The position numbers and the translations under genes were made by a program. Positions 6,889 through 15,579 of a stretch of 36,674 nucleotides of DNA are shown here, piece by piece. Source of the DNA: Myxococcaceae bacterium (GTDB lineage: Bacteria; Myxococcota; Myxococcia; Myxococcales; Myxococcaceae); the NCBI GenBank assembly GCA_017881265.1, contig JADGRA010000008.1, forward strand, positions 1-36,674, read 5' to 3'. The notes beneath the pieces were generated by a model, which searched no databases, was not told the DNA's origin, and was given only the letters and a program-made list of their open reading frames with translations. Numbering within the stretch: position 1 is the first letter of the stretch; each line of letters begins with the position of its first letter.

Positions 6889-8202
6889 TCAGCTGCTGCG
6901 GCCAAAGACGCGCTGGAAAATCTCGTCCACGTGCCGCAGGTGGTAGTCGGGCGAGAAGCAGGCCTCGACGTCCTCGCGGGACAGCACTCGCGTCAACTCG
7001 GGGTCCGAGAGCAGAGCCGTCTTGAAGTCCACGCCCTCCTCATACGTTCGCATCGCGTTGCGCTGGACGAGGACGTAGGCCTTCTGCCGGTCGACGCCGC
7101 GGCGCGCCAATTCCAGCAGCAGGCGCTGGCTATTCACCACGCCACCCAGCAAGTCGAGGTTGGCCCTCATGCGCTCCGGGTAGACCCGCAGGGCGTCAAT
7201 GAGGCCGGTGAAGCGGTACAGCATGAAGTCGAGCACGGTGGTGGCGTCCGGAGCCACCATCCGCTCCACCGAGGAGTGGGAGATGTCGCGCTCGTGCCAC
7301 AGCGCGACGTTTTCCAGCGCCGCCACCGAGTAGCCCCGCAGCATGCGGGCAAGGCCGCTCAAGTTCTCCGAGAGGATGGGGTTGCGCTTGTGGGGCATGG
7401 CCGAGCTGCCCTTCTGCCCGGCGCTGAAGGGCTCCTCCACCTCGCGCACCTCGGTGCGCTGCAGGTGGCGAATCTCCGTGGCGAACTTCTCGATCGAGCT
7501 TCCCAAGAGGGCAAGCACCTGGAAGTACTCGGCGTGCCGGTCCCGCTGCACAATCTGGCTCGACGCCGGCGCCGGCTCGAGGCCGAGCACCAGGCATGCG
7601 TGTTCCTCCACCGCCGGGGGTAGGTGCGCAAAGGTGCCGACGGCGCCTGACATCTTGCCCACGGCGATGGTTTTCCTCGCGTGCAGCAGCCGCTCCCGGC
7701 CACGCCCGAGTTCGTCGTACCAGAGGGCCAGCTTGTGGCCGAAGGACATCGGCTCGGCGTGGATGCCGTGGCTGCGCCCCATCATCGGCGTCCGCTTGAA
7801 TTCGAACGCCCGGCGCTCCACCGCCGCCATGGCCCCCTCCACGCCCTGCAGCAGCAGGTCCGCCGCGTCCCGCAGTACCAGTCCGAGCGCGGTGTCCAGG
7901 ACGTCCGAGGACGTCATCCCGAAGTGCAGCCAGCGGGCGGCGGGCCCAATCCGCTCCTCCAGGAAGGTGAGAAAGGCGATGACGTCGTGCCGGGTGACGC
8001 GCTCAATCTCGTCAATGCGGCGCACGTCGGCATCGTCGAAGTCCCCCGCCCGCGCCTGGCACTCGGCCAGCGCCTCAGCCGGAGCGATGCCCGCGCGCAC
8101 CATGCCGTCCAGGGCGGCCAGTTCCACGTCGCGCCAGCGGCGCAGGCGGGCCTGGGGGCTCCAGAGGGACACCATCTCCGGGCGGCTATAGCGTGCGAGC
8201 AT
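6889..8202 (-). CDS. purB: Adenylosuccinate lyase
   Basis: PurB splits SAICAR to AICAR and adenylosuccinate to AMP, both releasing fumarate. The 437-residue protein starts MLARYSRPEMVSLWS, typical of the short bacterial form, and carries the fumarase/lyase-superfamily signature GSSAMPHKRNP at about residue 264 (flexible catalytic loop with the catalytic serine). HFGMTSSDVLDTA and GRSHGIHAEPMSFG hold the expected substrate-binding residues and general-acid histidine. Start ATG at 8202, preceded by ggagagcgggagg. It lies 45 bases after the kinase-homologue gene on the same strand, so it may be the last gene of the rpsO-pnp-dut series, and it converges with purC. Confidence 0.95.
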   Translation of the reverse strand: MLARYSRPEMVSLWSPQARLRRWRDVELAALDGMVRAGIAPAEALAECQARAGDFDDADVRRIDEIERVTRHDVIAFLTFLEERIGPAARWLHFGMTSSDVLDTALGLVLRDAADLLLQGVEGAMAAVERRAFEFKRTPMMGRSHGIHAEPMSFGHKLALWYDELGRGRERLLHARKTIAVGKMSGAVGTFAHLPPAVEEHACLVLGLEPAPASSQIVQRDRHAEYFQVLALLGSSIEKFATEIRHLQRTEVREVEEPFSAGQKGSSAMPHKRNPILSENLSGLARMLRGYSVAALENVALWHERDISHSSVERMVAPDATTVLDFMLYRFTGLIDALRVYPERMRANLDLLGGVVNSQRLLLELARRGVDRQKAYVLVQRNAMRTYEEGVDFKTALLSDPELTRVLSREDVEACFSPDYHLRHVDEIFQRVFGRSS

Positions 8203-8247
8203 CCTCCCGCTCTCCTAGCCCGAGAGACGCCCGGCCGACCAGCGCCT

Positions 8248-10479
8248 CTAGTGGACTTTGAGCAGGAGGACGGCCGCCAGCATGCCGACGAGGAACACGG
8301 CGACGGCGGCGCCGGCGTACTGCACCAGCTTGAGCCGCCAGAATTTCGGGACACTCGGCGCCGGGCGGGCCGGAGTTGGGGAAAGGGGGACCTTGCGCGG
8401 CCGGTCGGAGACGGACGGCACCGGAACCGTCGGCTCCTCGGTGGCGGACATGAGGGCCAGGCGCTCGCGGGAGGCCCGCTGCTCGCTGACGGCTTGCGCG
8501 GCATTGGCGGCCGGGGCCGCGTCGGCCTCGACAGCGGCCAGGCACTGGGCGTCCTCGGCGCGCATCTCCGACACCAGCTCGGCCAGGGCGGCGCCGGGGC
8601 TCCAGACGCCCCCCTGGTGCCCCCGTTCTTCAGCGGCCGCCGGGCCGGCCGGCGGCGGCGACGGTTCCACGGGCCGCAGCGACACGGGGGCCGGAAAGGG
8701 GGGAGCGGCGTCCGGACGGGCCACGGCGCCCAGCGGCGCAGGCGTGGGGAGGGGGCGCACGGCAGGAGGCGGTGGCACGGCTTCGTACGACTCGAACGGG
8801 GCCGCCGGCGGCGTCGGCAGCGGCGCGATGGAGGAGGACTCGGGGAGGGCCACGGCGACGGCAGCGTGCGCGCCGGTGCGGCGTGCGCCCGGGCCCCACA
8901 GGCCAATGGCCGGCACGCTAGGACGGGCAGCCGGGGTGACAGTCAGTGCAGGCACGCCGATGCGCGGCACGACGGGCAGCGGCCTGGCGAGGGGCGGCGG
9001 CTCGGCCAGGCTGGGCGGCGGCGGCACGACCGGGGCGACGTCGGGGGCGGGCTGGGCCAGAGACAGCACCGGGGCAACGGGCTCGGACTCGGCCGGACTC
9101 GTCACCACTTCGTCCGCCTCGACTTCCTCCTCTTCGTCACTCCACAGCGTCTCAGCAACGGGCGGCGTGCTGGCTGCGGGGGGGGAGGCCGCGGCGGCCT
9201 CGGACCAGAAGGGCACCTCCGCCGAAGGTGCGGGCGCCTCGGGCGGCGGCGCCTGGGTGGCCGGCTCCGCTGCCGTGGACGGGGCCGCCTCGGGCGCAGC
9301 CGTGGACGCTGCCACGAAGGCCTCGGGAGGCGCGTCCAACGCAGAAGGCACGACAGGAGCCTCGGGCGGTGTGTCCAGGGCGGCAGCCGACGCAGCGCTG
9401 ACGGGCGGCGCGACCTCGACCGGGGGGACGTGCGCGACGGGCTCGGGCTGCACCACCGTCGTCTGCGCTTCGACGAAGTCCACCTCGAAGCCGTCCGCGC
9501 CGCCTGCGTCGGCAGGCGCGTTGGCCTCGGGCGCGGCGCTGAGGGGCTTGCCCTCGGCCACGGCCAGGAAAGCCTCGAACATCTCCCGCACGCTGCGGAA
9601 GCGACTTTCCGGGCGCTCGGACAGGGCCCGCCGGTAGAAGCCTTCGATGGCGTCGGGGAGCTCCGGGTTGACGAGGCGCAGCTCCGGAATCTCGTCCTCC
9701 GGGGTGAGTCCGGTCAGCATCTCCCCCACCAGCACGCCCAAGGCGTAGACGTCCGCCCGCGGTTCCAAGGCCAGCCCGGCCAGGTACTCCGGGGCGAGGT
9801 GGCGGTGGGCCGCCTTCTGCCGCTCGGCCTGGACGAAGGGCGGCCGGGGCATGCCGGCGGCGACGCCCCAGTCGGTGACCTTCAGCATGTCCGGAAGCAC
9901 CAGGATGTTTTCGGCCTTGAGGCCGCCATGGGCGCCGGCCGGGTGCGCGGCCTCCAGGGCCGCCATCAACTGGCCGAGGATGGGCTCGACCTCGTCCAGG
10001 GCGAACGTCTGCCCCTTGGCCAGCCGCAAGTCGATGATGCGCCGGAGCGGTAACCCGTCGAGGAAGGTGTAGGTGAAGTACGGCCAGCCCTGGTCGATGC
10101 CGACGTCGTGCAGCCGGGTGAGCGAGGGGTGAAGGAAACGTCGCGCCGGCTCGAGGGCCTGGCGGAAGGCGTCGCGCTCCTCGTTGGTCTGGACGAAGCG
10201 CGGATGGATGAGCTTCACCGAGACGTCGATGCCCAATTCGCGGTCCTGGGTGCGAAGCACGAAGCCCAAGGGGCCGACGCCCACCGCATCCTTGACGAGG
10301 TAGCGGTCGGCCATCAGCTCGCCCTCGCGGTAGGGCGCCCCGGCGAGCAGCGCCGGATTCAGCTTCTTGCGGAGGCCGGTGGCACTGGGCATCCGCGCCG
10401 TTCCCACCTGACGCTGGCCACAGGTGCCACAACGTTCCGCCGTGTCCGGGACATGGCTTCCGCAGCGGTAGCAAAGCAC
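8248..10479 (-). CDS. Zinc-ribbon Ser/Thr protein kinase homologue, probable pseudokinase, tail-anchored
   Basis: About 743 residues from the GTG at 10479; a GTG at 10515 would add 12. I prefer 10479 because related myxobacterial proteins, as I recall them, begin at the zinc ribbon, here LCYRCG...CGTCGQ. The kinase domain (about residues 57-320) keeps the glycine loop (GVGPLG), the VSVKLI lysine (K89), NILVL (N191), the metal-binding aspartate as DWG (D203) and APEYLAG. The catalytic-loop HRDLK is replaced by HGGLK (residues 184-188), so the catalytic aspartate is missing. Then come about 370 residues rich in Pro and Ala, and one hydrophobic helix ([20 protein letters not shown]) with only four residues after it, a tail anchor. 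Most of the protein would thus be cytoplasmic. It lies just downstream of dut. It may be a scaffold or sensor rather than an active kinase; its partner is unknown. Confidence 0.85.
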   Translation of the reverse strand: MLCYRCGSHVPDTAERCGTCGQRQVGTARMPSATGLRKKLNPALLAGAPYREGELMADRYLVKDAVGVGPLGFVLRTQDRELGIDVSVKLIHPRFVQTNEERDAFRQALEPARRFLHPSLTRLHDVGIDQGWPYFTYTFLDGLPLRRIIDLRLAKGQTFALDEVEPILGQLMAALEAAHPAGAHGGLKAENILVLPDMLKVTDWGVAAGMPRPPFVQAERQKAAHRHLAPEYLAGLALEPRADVYALGVLVGEMLTGLTPEDEIPELRLVNPELPDAIEGFYRRALSERPESRFRSVREMFEAFLAVAEGKPLSAAPEANAPADAGGADGFEVDFVEAQTTVVQPEPVAHVPPVEVAPPVSAASAAALDTPPEAPVVPSALDAPPEAFVAASTAAPEAAPSTAAEPATQAPPPEAPAPSAEVPFWSEAAAASPPAASTPPVAETLWSDEEEEVEADEVVTSPAESEPVAPVLSLAQPAPDVAPVVPPPPSLAEPPPLARPLPVVPRIGVPALTVTPAARPSVPAIGLWGPGARRTGAHAAVAVALPESSSIAPLPTPPAAPFESYEAVPPPPAVRPLPTPAPLGAVARPDAAPPFPAPVSLRPVEPSPPPAGPAAAEERGHQGGVWSPGAALAELVSEMRAEDAQCLAAVEADAAPAANAAQAVSEQRASRERLALMSATEEPTVPVPSVSDRPRKVPLSPTPARPAPSVPKFWRLKLVQYAGAAVAVFLVGMLAAVLLLKVH

Positions 10480-10530
10480 GTGCGCGAGTCTATTCGACTC
10501 ACCCCACGTCGCCACTCCTGCACCCGACTG

Positions 10531-10983
10531 TCACACCCCGGTAGAACCAAATCCCCCACTGCCGCGCGTGGTCGCCTGGAGTACCTCCACCTCCACCAGC
10601 GCAGCGCGGACTACCGGCGCGACGATGAGTTGGGCGATGCGCTCGCCGCGCCGGAGGCTGAAGGGCGCCCCGGAAAGGTTGGCGAGGATGACTTGCACCT
10701 CGCCCCGGTAGTCCGCGTCGATGGTGCCGGGCGAGTTGAGGCAGGTGACGCCGTGGCGCAGCGCCAGCCCGGAGCGCGGTCGCACCTGACCTTCAAACCC
10801 AGGCGGCAGCGCGATGGCCAGTCCGGTGGGCACCGCGCGGCGCTCGAGCGGCTGCAGCGTCCACTCGCCGTCGATGTCGGCGAGCAAGTCCATGCCCGAA
10901 GCACCGTCCGTCTGGTAGCGCGGCAGCGGGAGCGGCTCGGCGTGCGAGCGCACCCGCTGCACCTGAACGGCGATGGGCTCCAT
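10531..10983 (-). CDS. dut: dUTP diphosphatase (dUTPase)
   Basis: Hydrolyses dUTP to dUMP and PPi, keeping uracil out of DNA and supplying dTMP synthesis. The 150-residue length and all five trimeric-dUTPase motifs fit: [10 protein letters not shown] (1), RPRSGLA (2, residues 68-74), [11 protein letters not shown] (3, with the catalytic aspartate), GERIAQLIV (4) and the P-loop-like GSGGFGSTG (5, residues 141-149). The ATG overlaps the pnp stop codon by one base (TGATG), so translation is probably coupled to pnp. The kinase homologue follows downstream on the same strand. Confidence 0.95.
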   Translation of the reverse strand: MEPIAVQVQRVRSHAEPLPLPRYQTDGASGMDLLADIDGEWTLQPLERRAVPTGLAIALPPGFEGQVRPRSGLALRHGVTCLNSPGTIDADYRGEVQVILANLSGAPFSLRRGERIAQLIVAPVVRAALVEVEVLQATTRGSGGFGSTGV

Positions 10984-13136
10984 CAGGCCTTGGCCTGGGG
11001 CTCCCCCGGCGTGGCCGCCGCGGCCGGCGCCTGGGCACCCTCGGCGCGCTCGGCCATGGCCTCCTTGCGCGAGAGGCGGATTTTGCCGGTGCGGTCGATG
11101 CTGATGACCTTCACCATCACCTCGTCGCCTTCCTTGAGAACGTCCGAGACGCTCTTCACGCGCTTGTCCGAGAGCTCCGAGATGTGGACCAGGCCGTCGG
11201 TGCCGGGGAACAGCTCCACGAAGGCGCCGAACTCGGCAATCTTCCGCACCGTGCCCAGGTACACCTTGCCGACCTCGGCCTCGCGGGTGAGCGCCTGCAC
11301 CATGGCGATGGCCTGCTGCACCGCCTCGGAGTTGTTGCTGGCGATGTCCACCCGGCCGCTGTCCTCGATGTTGATGGAGCAGCCGGTGCGGGCGATGATG
11401 TCCTTGATGACTTTGCCGCCCGGCCCGATGACGTTCTTGATGAACTCCGGCCGAATCATCAGGGTGGTAATCCGCGGCGCGTAGCGGTTGATTTCCGGCC
11501 GCGGCTTGTCAATCGCCTTCAGCATCTCGCCGAGGATGTGCAACCGGCCGCGGCGAGCCTGCTCCAGCGCCTGGCTCATGATGGCGGTGGTTAGCCCGGT
11601 AATCTTGATGTCCATCTGGATGCTGGTGATGCCCTTCTCGGTGCCGCACACCTTGAAGTCCATGTCACCTAGGTGGTCCTCGTCGCCGAGGATGTCGGAG
11701 AGGATGGCCACCTTGTCCCCTTCCTTCACCAGGCCCATGGCGATGCCCGCCACCGGCGCAGTGATGGGAACGCCCGCATCCATCAGCGCCAGCGTGCCGC
11801 CGCAGACGGAGGCCATGGAGCTGGAGCCGTTGGACTCGAGGATGTCCGACACCACGCGAATGGTGTAGGGGAAGGTCTCGCTCTTGGGGAGCATGTTGCG
11901 CAGCGCCCGCTCGGCGAGCGCGCCGTGGCCAATCTCCCGCCGGCCCGGGCCGCGCAGGGGCTTGGTCTCGCCGACGCTGAAAGGCGGGAAGTTGTAGTGG
12001 AGCATGAACTTCCGGAACGTCTGTCCGGACAGCAGTTCCACCCGCTGCTCGTCCTCGCTCGTCCCGAGCGTGGTGGCCACCAGCGCCTGCGTCTCGCCGC
12101 GGGTGAAGAGCGCGCTGCCGTGCACCCGCGGGAGGAGGCCCACCTCGCTGGTGATGGTGCGGACCTGGTCGTGGCCCCGGCCGCCGACGCGACCGCCGCC
12201 CACCGTGAGCGCCCGCATGTGTTCATACTTGAGGTCCTCCACCACCGCCTTAGCCAGCTTCTCGGTGGTGGGGGTGAAGGCCTCGCCCATCTTCTCCTTC
12301 AGCTTGGTGATGGTTTGCTTCTTCACCGCGCTGAGGGTGTCGTAGCGGGCGTGCTTCTCGGAGATGGCATAGCCGGCGCGGATGCCGTCCATGGCCAACT
12401 CGCGGACGGCCGCCTTGAGGGACTCGTCGGCGGCCGGCGCCTTGTCATAGGCGCGCACCGTGACGCCAAGTTCCCGGCGCATCTCCTCCTGCATCTGCAG
12501 GACGGGCTGCACGCTGCGGTGGCCGAAGTCCAGCGCCGCCACCATGTCGGCCTCCGACACCTGCTCGGCGCCGCCCTCCACCATGACGATGGCGTCCTTG
12601 CTGGCGGCGATGATGATGTCCATGTCCGAGACGGCCCGCTGGGTGGCGGTGGGGTTGGCCACCAGCTTGCCGTCCACCCGGCCCACCCGGACTCCCGCGA
12701 TGGGGCCGTCGAAGGGGATGTTGGACACCATCAACGCGGCCGAGGCGCCGGTGATGCCGTGGATGTCGCCTTCGTTTTCGGGGTCCGAGGAGATGACGGA
12801 GGCGATGACTTGCGTCTCGTAGGCGTAGCCCTCGGGGAACAGCGGACGGCAGCTTCTGTCCACCTGGCGCGAGCTCAGCGTCTCCTTCTCGGTGAGGCGC
12901 CCCTCACGCCGGAAGAAGCTGCCCGGGATGCGGCCAGCGGAGTACAGCCGCTCCTGGTACTCCACCGTCAGCGGCAGGAAGTCGATGTCCTTCTTCTCCT
13001 TCGCCGACACGGCCGTGACCAGGATGATGGTGTCGCCGTAGCGCAGCACCACCGAGCCGTCGGCCTGTTTGGCCATTTTCCCGGTCTCGAGGCTGAGGGT
13101 GTTCTCGCCAACTTTCACTTCCTTCTTGAGGTACAT
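10983..13136 (-). CDS. pnp: Polyribonucleotide nucleotidyltransferase (PNPase)
   Basis: A 3'-5' phosphorolytic exoribonuclease of mRNA decay. 717 residues. Two RNase PH domains flank a helical domain (first core [12 protein letters not shown], second core [15 protein letters not shown] and [17 protein letters not shown]), followed by a KH domain ([12 protein letters not shown]) and a C-terminal S1 domain ([20 protein letters not shown]) with a short Ala/Pro tail. Start is the ATG at 13136 ([10 protein letters not shown]) with aaggaa five bases upstream; the frame is open further 5' but without conservation. One oddity: the segment opening the second RNase PH core reads GRVGGRG where the family normally has RxDGR. 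It follows rpsO as in many bacteria; the 337-base gap holds several hairpins. Confidence 0.95.
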   Translation of the reverse strand: MYLKKEVKVGENTLSLETGKMAKQADGSVVLRYGDTIILVTAVSAKEKKDIDFLPLTVEYQERLYSAGRIPGSFFRREGRLTEKETLSSRQVDRSCRPLFPEGYAYETQVIASVISSDPENEGDIHGITGASAALMVSNIPFDGPIAGVRVGRVDGKLVANPTATQRAVSDMDIIIAASKDAIVMVEGGAEQVSEADMVAALDFGHRSVQPVLQMQEEMRRELGVTVRAYDKAPAADESLKAAVRELAMDGIRAGYAISEKHARYDTLSAVKKQTITKLKEKMGEAFTPTTEKLAKAVVEDLKYEHMRALTVGGGRVGGRGHDQVRTITSEVGLLPRVHGSALFTRGETQALVATTLGTSEDEQRVELLSGQTFRKFMLHYNFPPFSVGETKPLRGPGRREIGHGALAERALRNMLPKSETFPYTIRVVSDILESNGSSSMASVCGGTLALMDAGVPITAPVAGIAMGLVKEGDKVAILSDILGDEDHLGDMDFKVCGTEKGITSIQMDIKITGLTTAIMSQALEQARRGRLHILGEMLKAIDKPRPEINRYAPRITTLMIRPEFIKNVIGPGGKVIKDIIARTGCSINIEDSGRVDIASNNSEAVQQAIAMVQALTREAEVGKVYLGTVRKIAEFGAFVELFPGTDGLVHISELSDKRVKSVSDVLKEGDEVMVKVISIDRTGKIRLSRKEAMAERAEGAQAPAAAATPGEPQAKA

Positions 13137-13473
13137 GCGTTCCTTCTGGCTCTGGCCGGGGTCGCCTGGGCCTTGCTGGGAGGAACGCAGCATCCTCCAA
13201 CAAGGCGAGCTCCCCGGCCGGTGGTCTCTCGTGAATGTCCCAAACTGCTCTGGAGGGGACCGGGAGAGCGCTGCCACCGAAAGGAACTTTCAGTCTCTGA
13301 GCGCAAGCGCCGAATCCAACGGTTGCTTCGGCGCCTCCGTACGGAGGCCAAAACTCCTTCCGTCTCTCCCGACCTCTCGACTTCCCTTCACTGTTGCCGC
13401 CTTGGGGCGTCGGGGTTCCCGGCTGCGCGGGGCCCACCCCCCACAGGAGGCTTGCTGCTTCTGGTTGTCCCGG
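13137..13473 (-). promoter_or_regulatory. rpsO-pnp intergenic region / pnp leader with tandem inverted repeats
   Basis: No gene is seen in these 337 bases. On the pnp strand three hairpins follow one another: a perfect 16-base palindrome (gcctccgtacggaggc, 13333-13348), an 8-bp stem gcgccgaa/ttcggcgc (13307-13314 with 13327-13334) whose loop contains a smaller caa/ttg stem, and a 7-bp stem ctgaaag/ctttcgg (13277-13293). The first two overlap by two bases. In E. coli the pnp leader is a double-stranded stem cut by RNase III and then used by PNPase for autoregulation; a similar role here is inference. No intrinsic terminator with a T-tract is present. Confidence 0.5.
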
Positions 13474-13743
13474 CTACTTGCGGATGCCGAGCCCTTCAAT
13501 CAGCTTCTTGTAACGCGTGGTGTCCTTCTTCTTCAAATAGTCGAGCAGCCGGCGGCGCTGGCCGACGAGCTTGAGAAGCCCGCGGCGGCTGTGGTGGTCC
13601 TTCTTGTGAGTCTTGAAGTGGTCCGTGAGCTGGTTGATGCGCTCGGAGATGAGGGCCACCTGGACTTCGGGGCTCCCGGTGTCCGTCTCGTGCGTCCGGT
13701 AGCGGGCAACCAGTTCGGCCTTCCGCTCAATCTCGACAGTCAA
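13474..13743 (-). CDS. rpsO: 30S ribosomal protein S15
   Basis: S15 binds the central domain of 16S rRNA early in 30S assembly. The frame shows the family core: [43 protein letters not shown] and [13 protein letters not shown], ending [14 protein letters not shown] start it at the TTG at 13743, which gives 89 residues, exactly the usual length, and has ggag seven bases upstream. An in-frame ATG upstream would add an unlikely MGAGWSCT extension. It is the first gene after a probable promoter at 13941-13970 and is followed by pnp. Confidence 0.95.
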   Translation of the reverse strand: MTVEIERKAELVARYRTHETDTGSPEVQVALISERINQLTDHFKTHKKDHHSRRGLLKLVGQRRRLLDYLKKKDTTRYKKLIEGLGIRK

Positions 13744-13781
13744 TGTGCAACTCCATCCCGCTCCCATGGGTAAAGACGGTG

Positions 13782-13934
13782 GGGGACGTCCCCGGCCCGA
13801 CTGCCCAGGGTCCCGGGTGTCCCTTCCCCAAAAAATGAGGGGTTGGGACGCTGGGGGCCCTGGAGACGTCCGCGGAGGGGTGCAGACGCCGGGCATGCCC
13901 TGAGGCCCCCCGGGACTGTCCCGGGGACTGGGCG
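13782..13934 (-). promoter_or_regulatory. Structured rpsO leader RNA
   Basis: Between the probable promoter and the S15 start the leader could fold into several hairpins: a perfect 8-bp stem ccccggga/tcccgggg with a three-base loop (13908-13926), a stem of two blocks, CCC/GGG and CCCC/GGGG, around a U-rich loop (13821-13847), and the palindrome ggggacgtcccc (13782-13793). S15 represses its own mRNA in many bacteria by binding such leaders, with unrelated structures in different phyla. Here that role is inference. Confidence 0.45.
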
Positions 13935-13940
13935 CCGGGG

Positions 13941-13970
13941 CTTATAGGCGCGCCACCCCCGGGAATGCAA
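13941..13970 (-). promoter_or_regulatory. Probable sigma-70-type promoter for rpsO
   Basis: On the minus strand ttgcat (13970-13965) and tataag (13946-13941) are separated by 18 bases. The -10 matches five of six consensus bases; the -35 matches only TTG. It lies after a pair of hairpins ending the truB/MoaD-like transcript and about 200 bases before the rpsO start. Confidence 0.5.
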
Positions 13971-13981
13971 TTCGGGGGGTT

Positions 13982-14038
13982 GGGGGGCGGGGCCACGCCC
14001 CCCCTGGGGAGCGCCGGCCCTCTTTAGCCGGCGGGCTC
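13982..14038 (-). terminator. Two tandem hairpins ending the truB/MoaD-like transcript
   Basis: The first stem (14009-14038) spans the MoaD-like stop codon: gagc..gccggc pairs with gccggc.gctc with two bulged bases. The second (13982-14003) is an 8-bp stem ggggggcg/cgcccccc. They lie between the MoaD-like gene and the rpsO promoter. Neither is followed by a T-tract, so termination could be Rho-assisted or the stems may only protect the 3' end. Confidence 0.45.
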
Positions 14039-14296
14039 CGCCTGAGGGGCGAACAGCCACACCCGCGCGTGCTCGCGCCGGCCCCGGCGCAGGCCCGCCT
14101 CCTCGTAGAAGAGGGTCAGCCCCTGCCGGCCGTGCTGCCGCTCCGTGGCCAGCACCCGGGCCAGCTTCGGGTACAGCGTCAGAAGCGTCTGCAGGACTTC
14201 CCCGACCCCGGAACCGGCTGGGACGCCCAATTCCACCCGCCGCTTGCCGTCCACGGCGCTTCGAAGACTGCTGGGTACGAGGACGGTGACGTTCAC
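14024..14296 (-). CDS. MoaD/ThiS-like beta-grasp small protein
   Basis: About 90 residues from a GTG whose four bases GTGA overlap the truB stop, a classic coupled arrangement. The pattern VNVTVLVPSSLR, then VELGVPAGSGVGEVLQTLLTLYPKLARVL resembles the MoaD/ThiS sulfur-carrier fold. True carriers end in Gly-Gly; this one ends QAEPAG, with a single glycine, so it may not be adenylated or thiolated. No moaE, thiF or thiG is nearby. It could therefore be a structural relative with another job in the ribosome/RNA setting. Fold assignment is moderately sure; function is unknown. Confidence 0.65.
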   Translation of the reverse strand: MNVTVLVPSSLRSAVDGKRRVELGVPAGSGVGEVLQTLLTLYPKLARVLATERQHGRQGLTLFYEEAGLRRGRREHARVWLFAPQAEPAG

Positions 14297-15183
14297 GTCG
14301 GCTGGGCCAGGACACGGACGTAGGCCAGCCGGCCGTCGCGGACGTCCGCCACGGCGAGGAGCGCCCCGGAGGGCCCGAGCACCCGCACCCGGCCCCGGCT
14401 CTCCACATGGACGGGCAGCGGCAGGCCGTGGCCCACCTTGGCCGCGTCCGCAGCAGTCACCTGGAGGGCCGGCAGCTCGGGCAGCATGTCCGCGGGGGAC
14501 ACCAGGCGCGCCCGGACGGCGGCGAGGCCCTCCGGCCCCTTGGCCAGCGCCTCCAGACGCTCCAGGGTGAGGGCCCCTTCCAGGGTGAAGGGGCCACTGG
14601 CCGTGCGGCGGAGCGCCTTCAGGCACCCGCCGCAGCCGAGCGCCCGGCCGAGTTCCTCGGCCAGTACCCGGACGAAGAAGCCCTTGCTGCTGCGCACGGA
14701 GAGGGTGACGTCGGTGGCGGAGAAGTCCCGCAGGACGAGGGCGTGAACGGTGACGGAGCGCGCGGGGCGCTCCACCTCCTGCCCGGCCCGGGCCAACTCA
14801 TACAGCCGGCGGCCGCGCACCTTCACCGCTGACACCATGGGGGGCGTCTGCAGGAAGCTGCCACGGAAGGACGCCAGCACCCCCTCCAGCGTTGCCTCGG
14901 ACAAGGCGGGCACTTCGGCCGTCCGCCGCACGGTGCCGGTGACGTCCAGGGTATCCGTCTCCAGGCCCAAGCGCACTACGGCGTCGTAGGCCTTGTCCCC
15001 TTCCGTCAGCAGCCCGGCCAGCTTGGTGGCCTCGCCGAGGGCCACCGGCAGCACGCCGGTGGCCAGCGGGTCGAGCGTCCCGGTGTGCCCGGCCTTGGGT
15101 GCGCCGGTGAGGAGGCGGACCTGTCGCACCACCTCGAAGGAGGTGGGGCCCGAGTGCTTGTCGATGAGGAGGAGCCCGTCCAT
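14293..15183 (-). CDS. truB: tRNA pseudouridine(55) synthase
   Basis: Converts U55 in the T-loop of tRNAs to pseudouridine. 296 residues. The N-terminus MDGLLLIDKHSGPTSFEVV and the catalytic segment GHTGTLDPLATG (Asp38 is the catalytic residue) are standard, as are YDAVVRLGLETDTLD and TPPMVSAVKVRGRRLYELAR. The C-terminal ~60 residues form a PUA-like domain. ATG at 15183, 36 bases after rbfA. Its position after infB-rbfA is conserved in many bacteria. Confidence 0.95.
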   Translation of the reverse strand: MDGLLLIDKHSGPTSFEVVRQVRLLTGAPKAGHTGTLDPLATGVLPVALGEATKLAGLLTEGDKAYDAVVRLGLETDTLDVTGTVRRTAEVPALSEATLEGVLASFRGSFLQTPPMVSAVKVRGRRLYELARAGQEVERPARSVTVHALVLRDFSATDVTLSVRSSKGFFVRVLAEELGRALGCGGCLKALRRTASGPFTLEGALTLERLEALAKGPEGLAAVRARLVSPADMLPELPALQVTAADAAKVGHGLPLPVHVESRGRVRVLGPSGALLAVADVRDGRLAYVRVLAQPT

Positions 15184-15219
15184 GGCCGCGTCAGGGAAGC
15201 TTAACGCCCGCGCCGACGC

Positions 15220-15579
15220 TCACCAGCCCTCCTTCGCCTTCACCTCGCGCAGCAGGCGGTCAATCTTGTCGCCCTCCTGCACGGACTCGTCGAAGACGAA
15301 GAAAACTTCGGGCGAGACGCGCAGCTTCACCCGCGACGTCACCTCCCGGCGGACGAAGCCCTTGGCCGCGTCCAGCCCGGCCTGGGTTTCGCGCCGGGCG
15401 GCGTCATCCCCGAGGCTCGACCAGTACACGCGCGCCACGCGCAAGTCCGGGGTCACCTTCACCCCGGTGACGGTGATGAAGCCAATGCGCGGGTCGCGCA
15501 GGGCGCCCCGGCCGAGCAAGTCTGCCACCGCGGCCTGAATCTCCGCCCCCACCCGCTCCGGCCGCGCTGGCGTGCTCAG
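15220..15579 (-). CDS. rbfA: Ribosome-binding factor A, probably with a CTG start
   Basis: RbfA assists late 30S maturation at the 5' end of 16S rRNA and cold adaptation. The single KH-like domain is recognisable: [40 protein letters not shown] and [19 protein letters not shown]. The first usual start codon is a GTG at 15552 (110 residues), but it cuts off the conserved RPERV segment. Nine codons further up a CTG at 15579 gives S-T-P-A-R-P-E-R-V, overlaps the DUF503 stop in the pattern CTGA and has gggag five bases upstream. I therefore annotate 119 residues from CTG. If this is an ATG misread as CTG, the gene is simply normal. Confidence 0.9.
   Translation of the reverse strand: MSTPARPERVGAEIQAAVADLLGRGALRDPRIGFITVTGVKVTPDLRVARVYWSSLGDDAARRETQAGLDAAKGFVRREVTSRVKLRVSPEVFFVFDESVQEGDKIDRLLREVKAKEGW

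Noticed and set aside
7681-10053. Long plus-strand open frame opposite purB and the kinase homologue
   Set aside because: Spans two genes on the opposite strand with clear domains; composition is that of an antisense shadow.
11673-13574. Long plus-strand open frame opposite pnp and the end of rpsO
   Set aside because: No domain, crosses the pnp leader, and is an antisense shadow of a well-supported gene.
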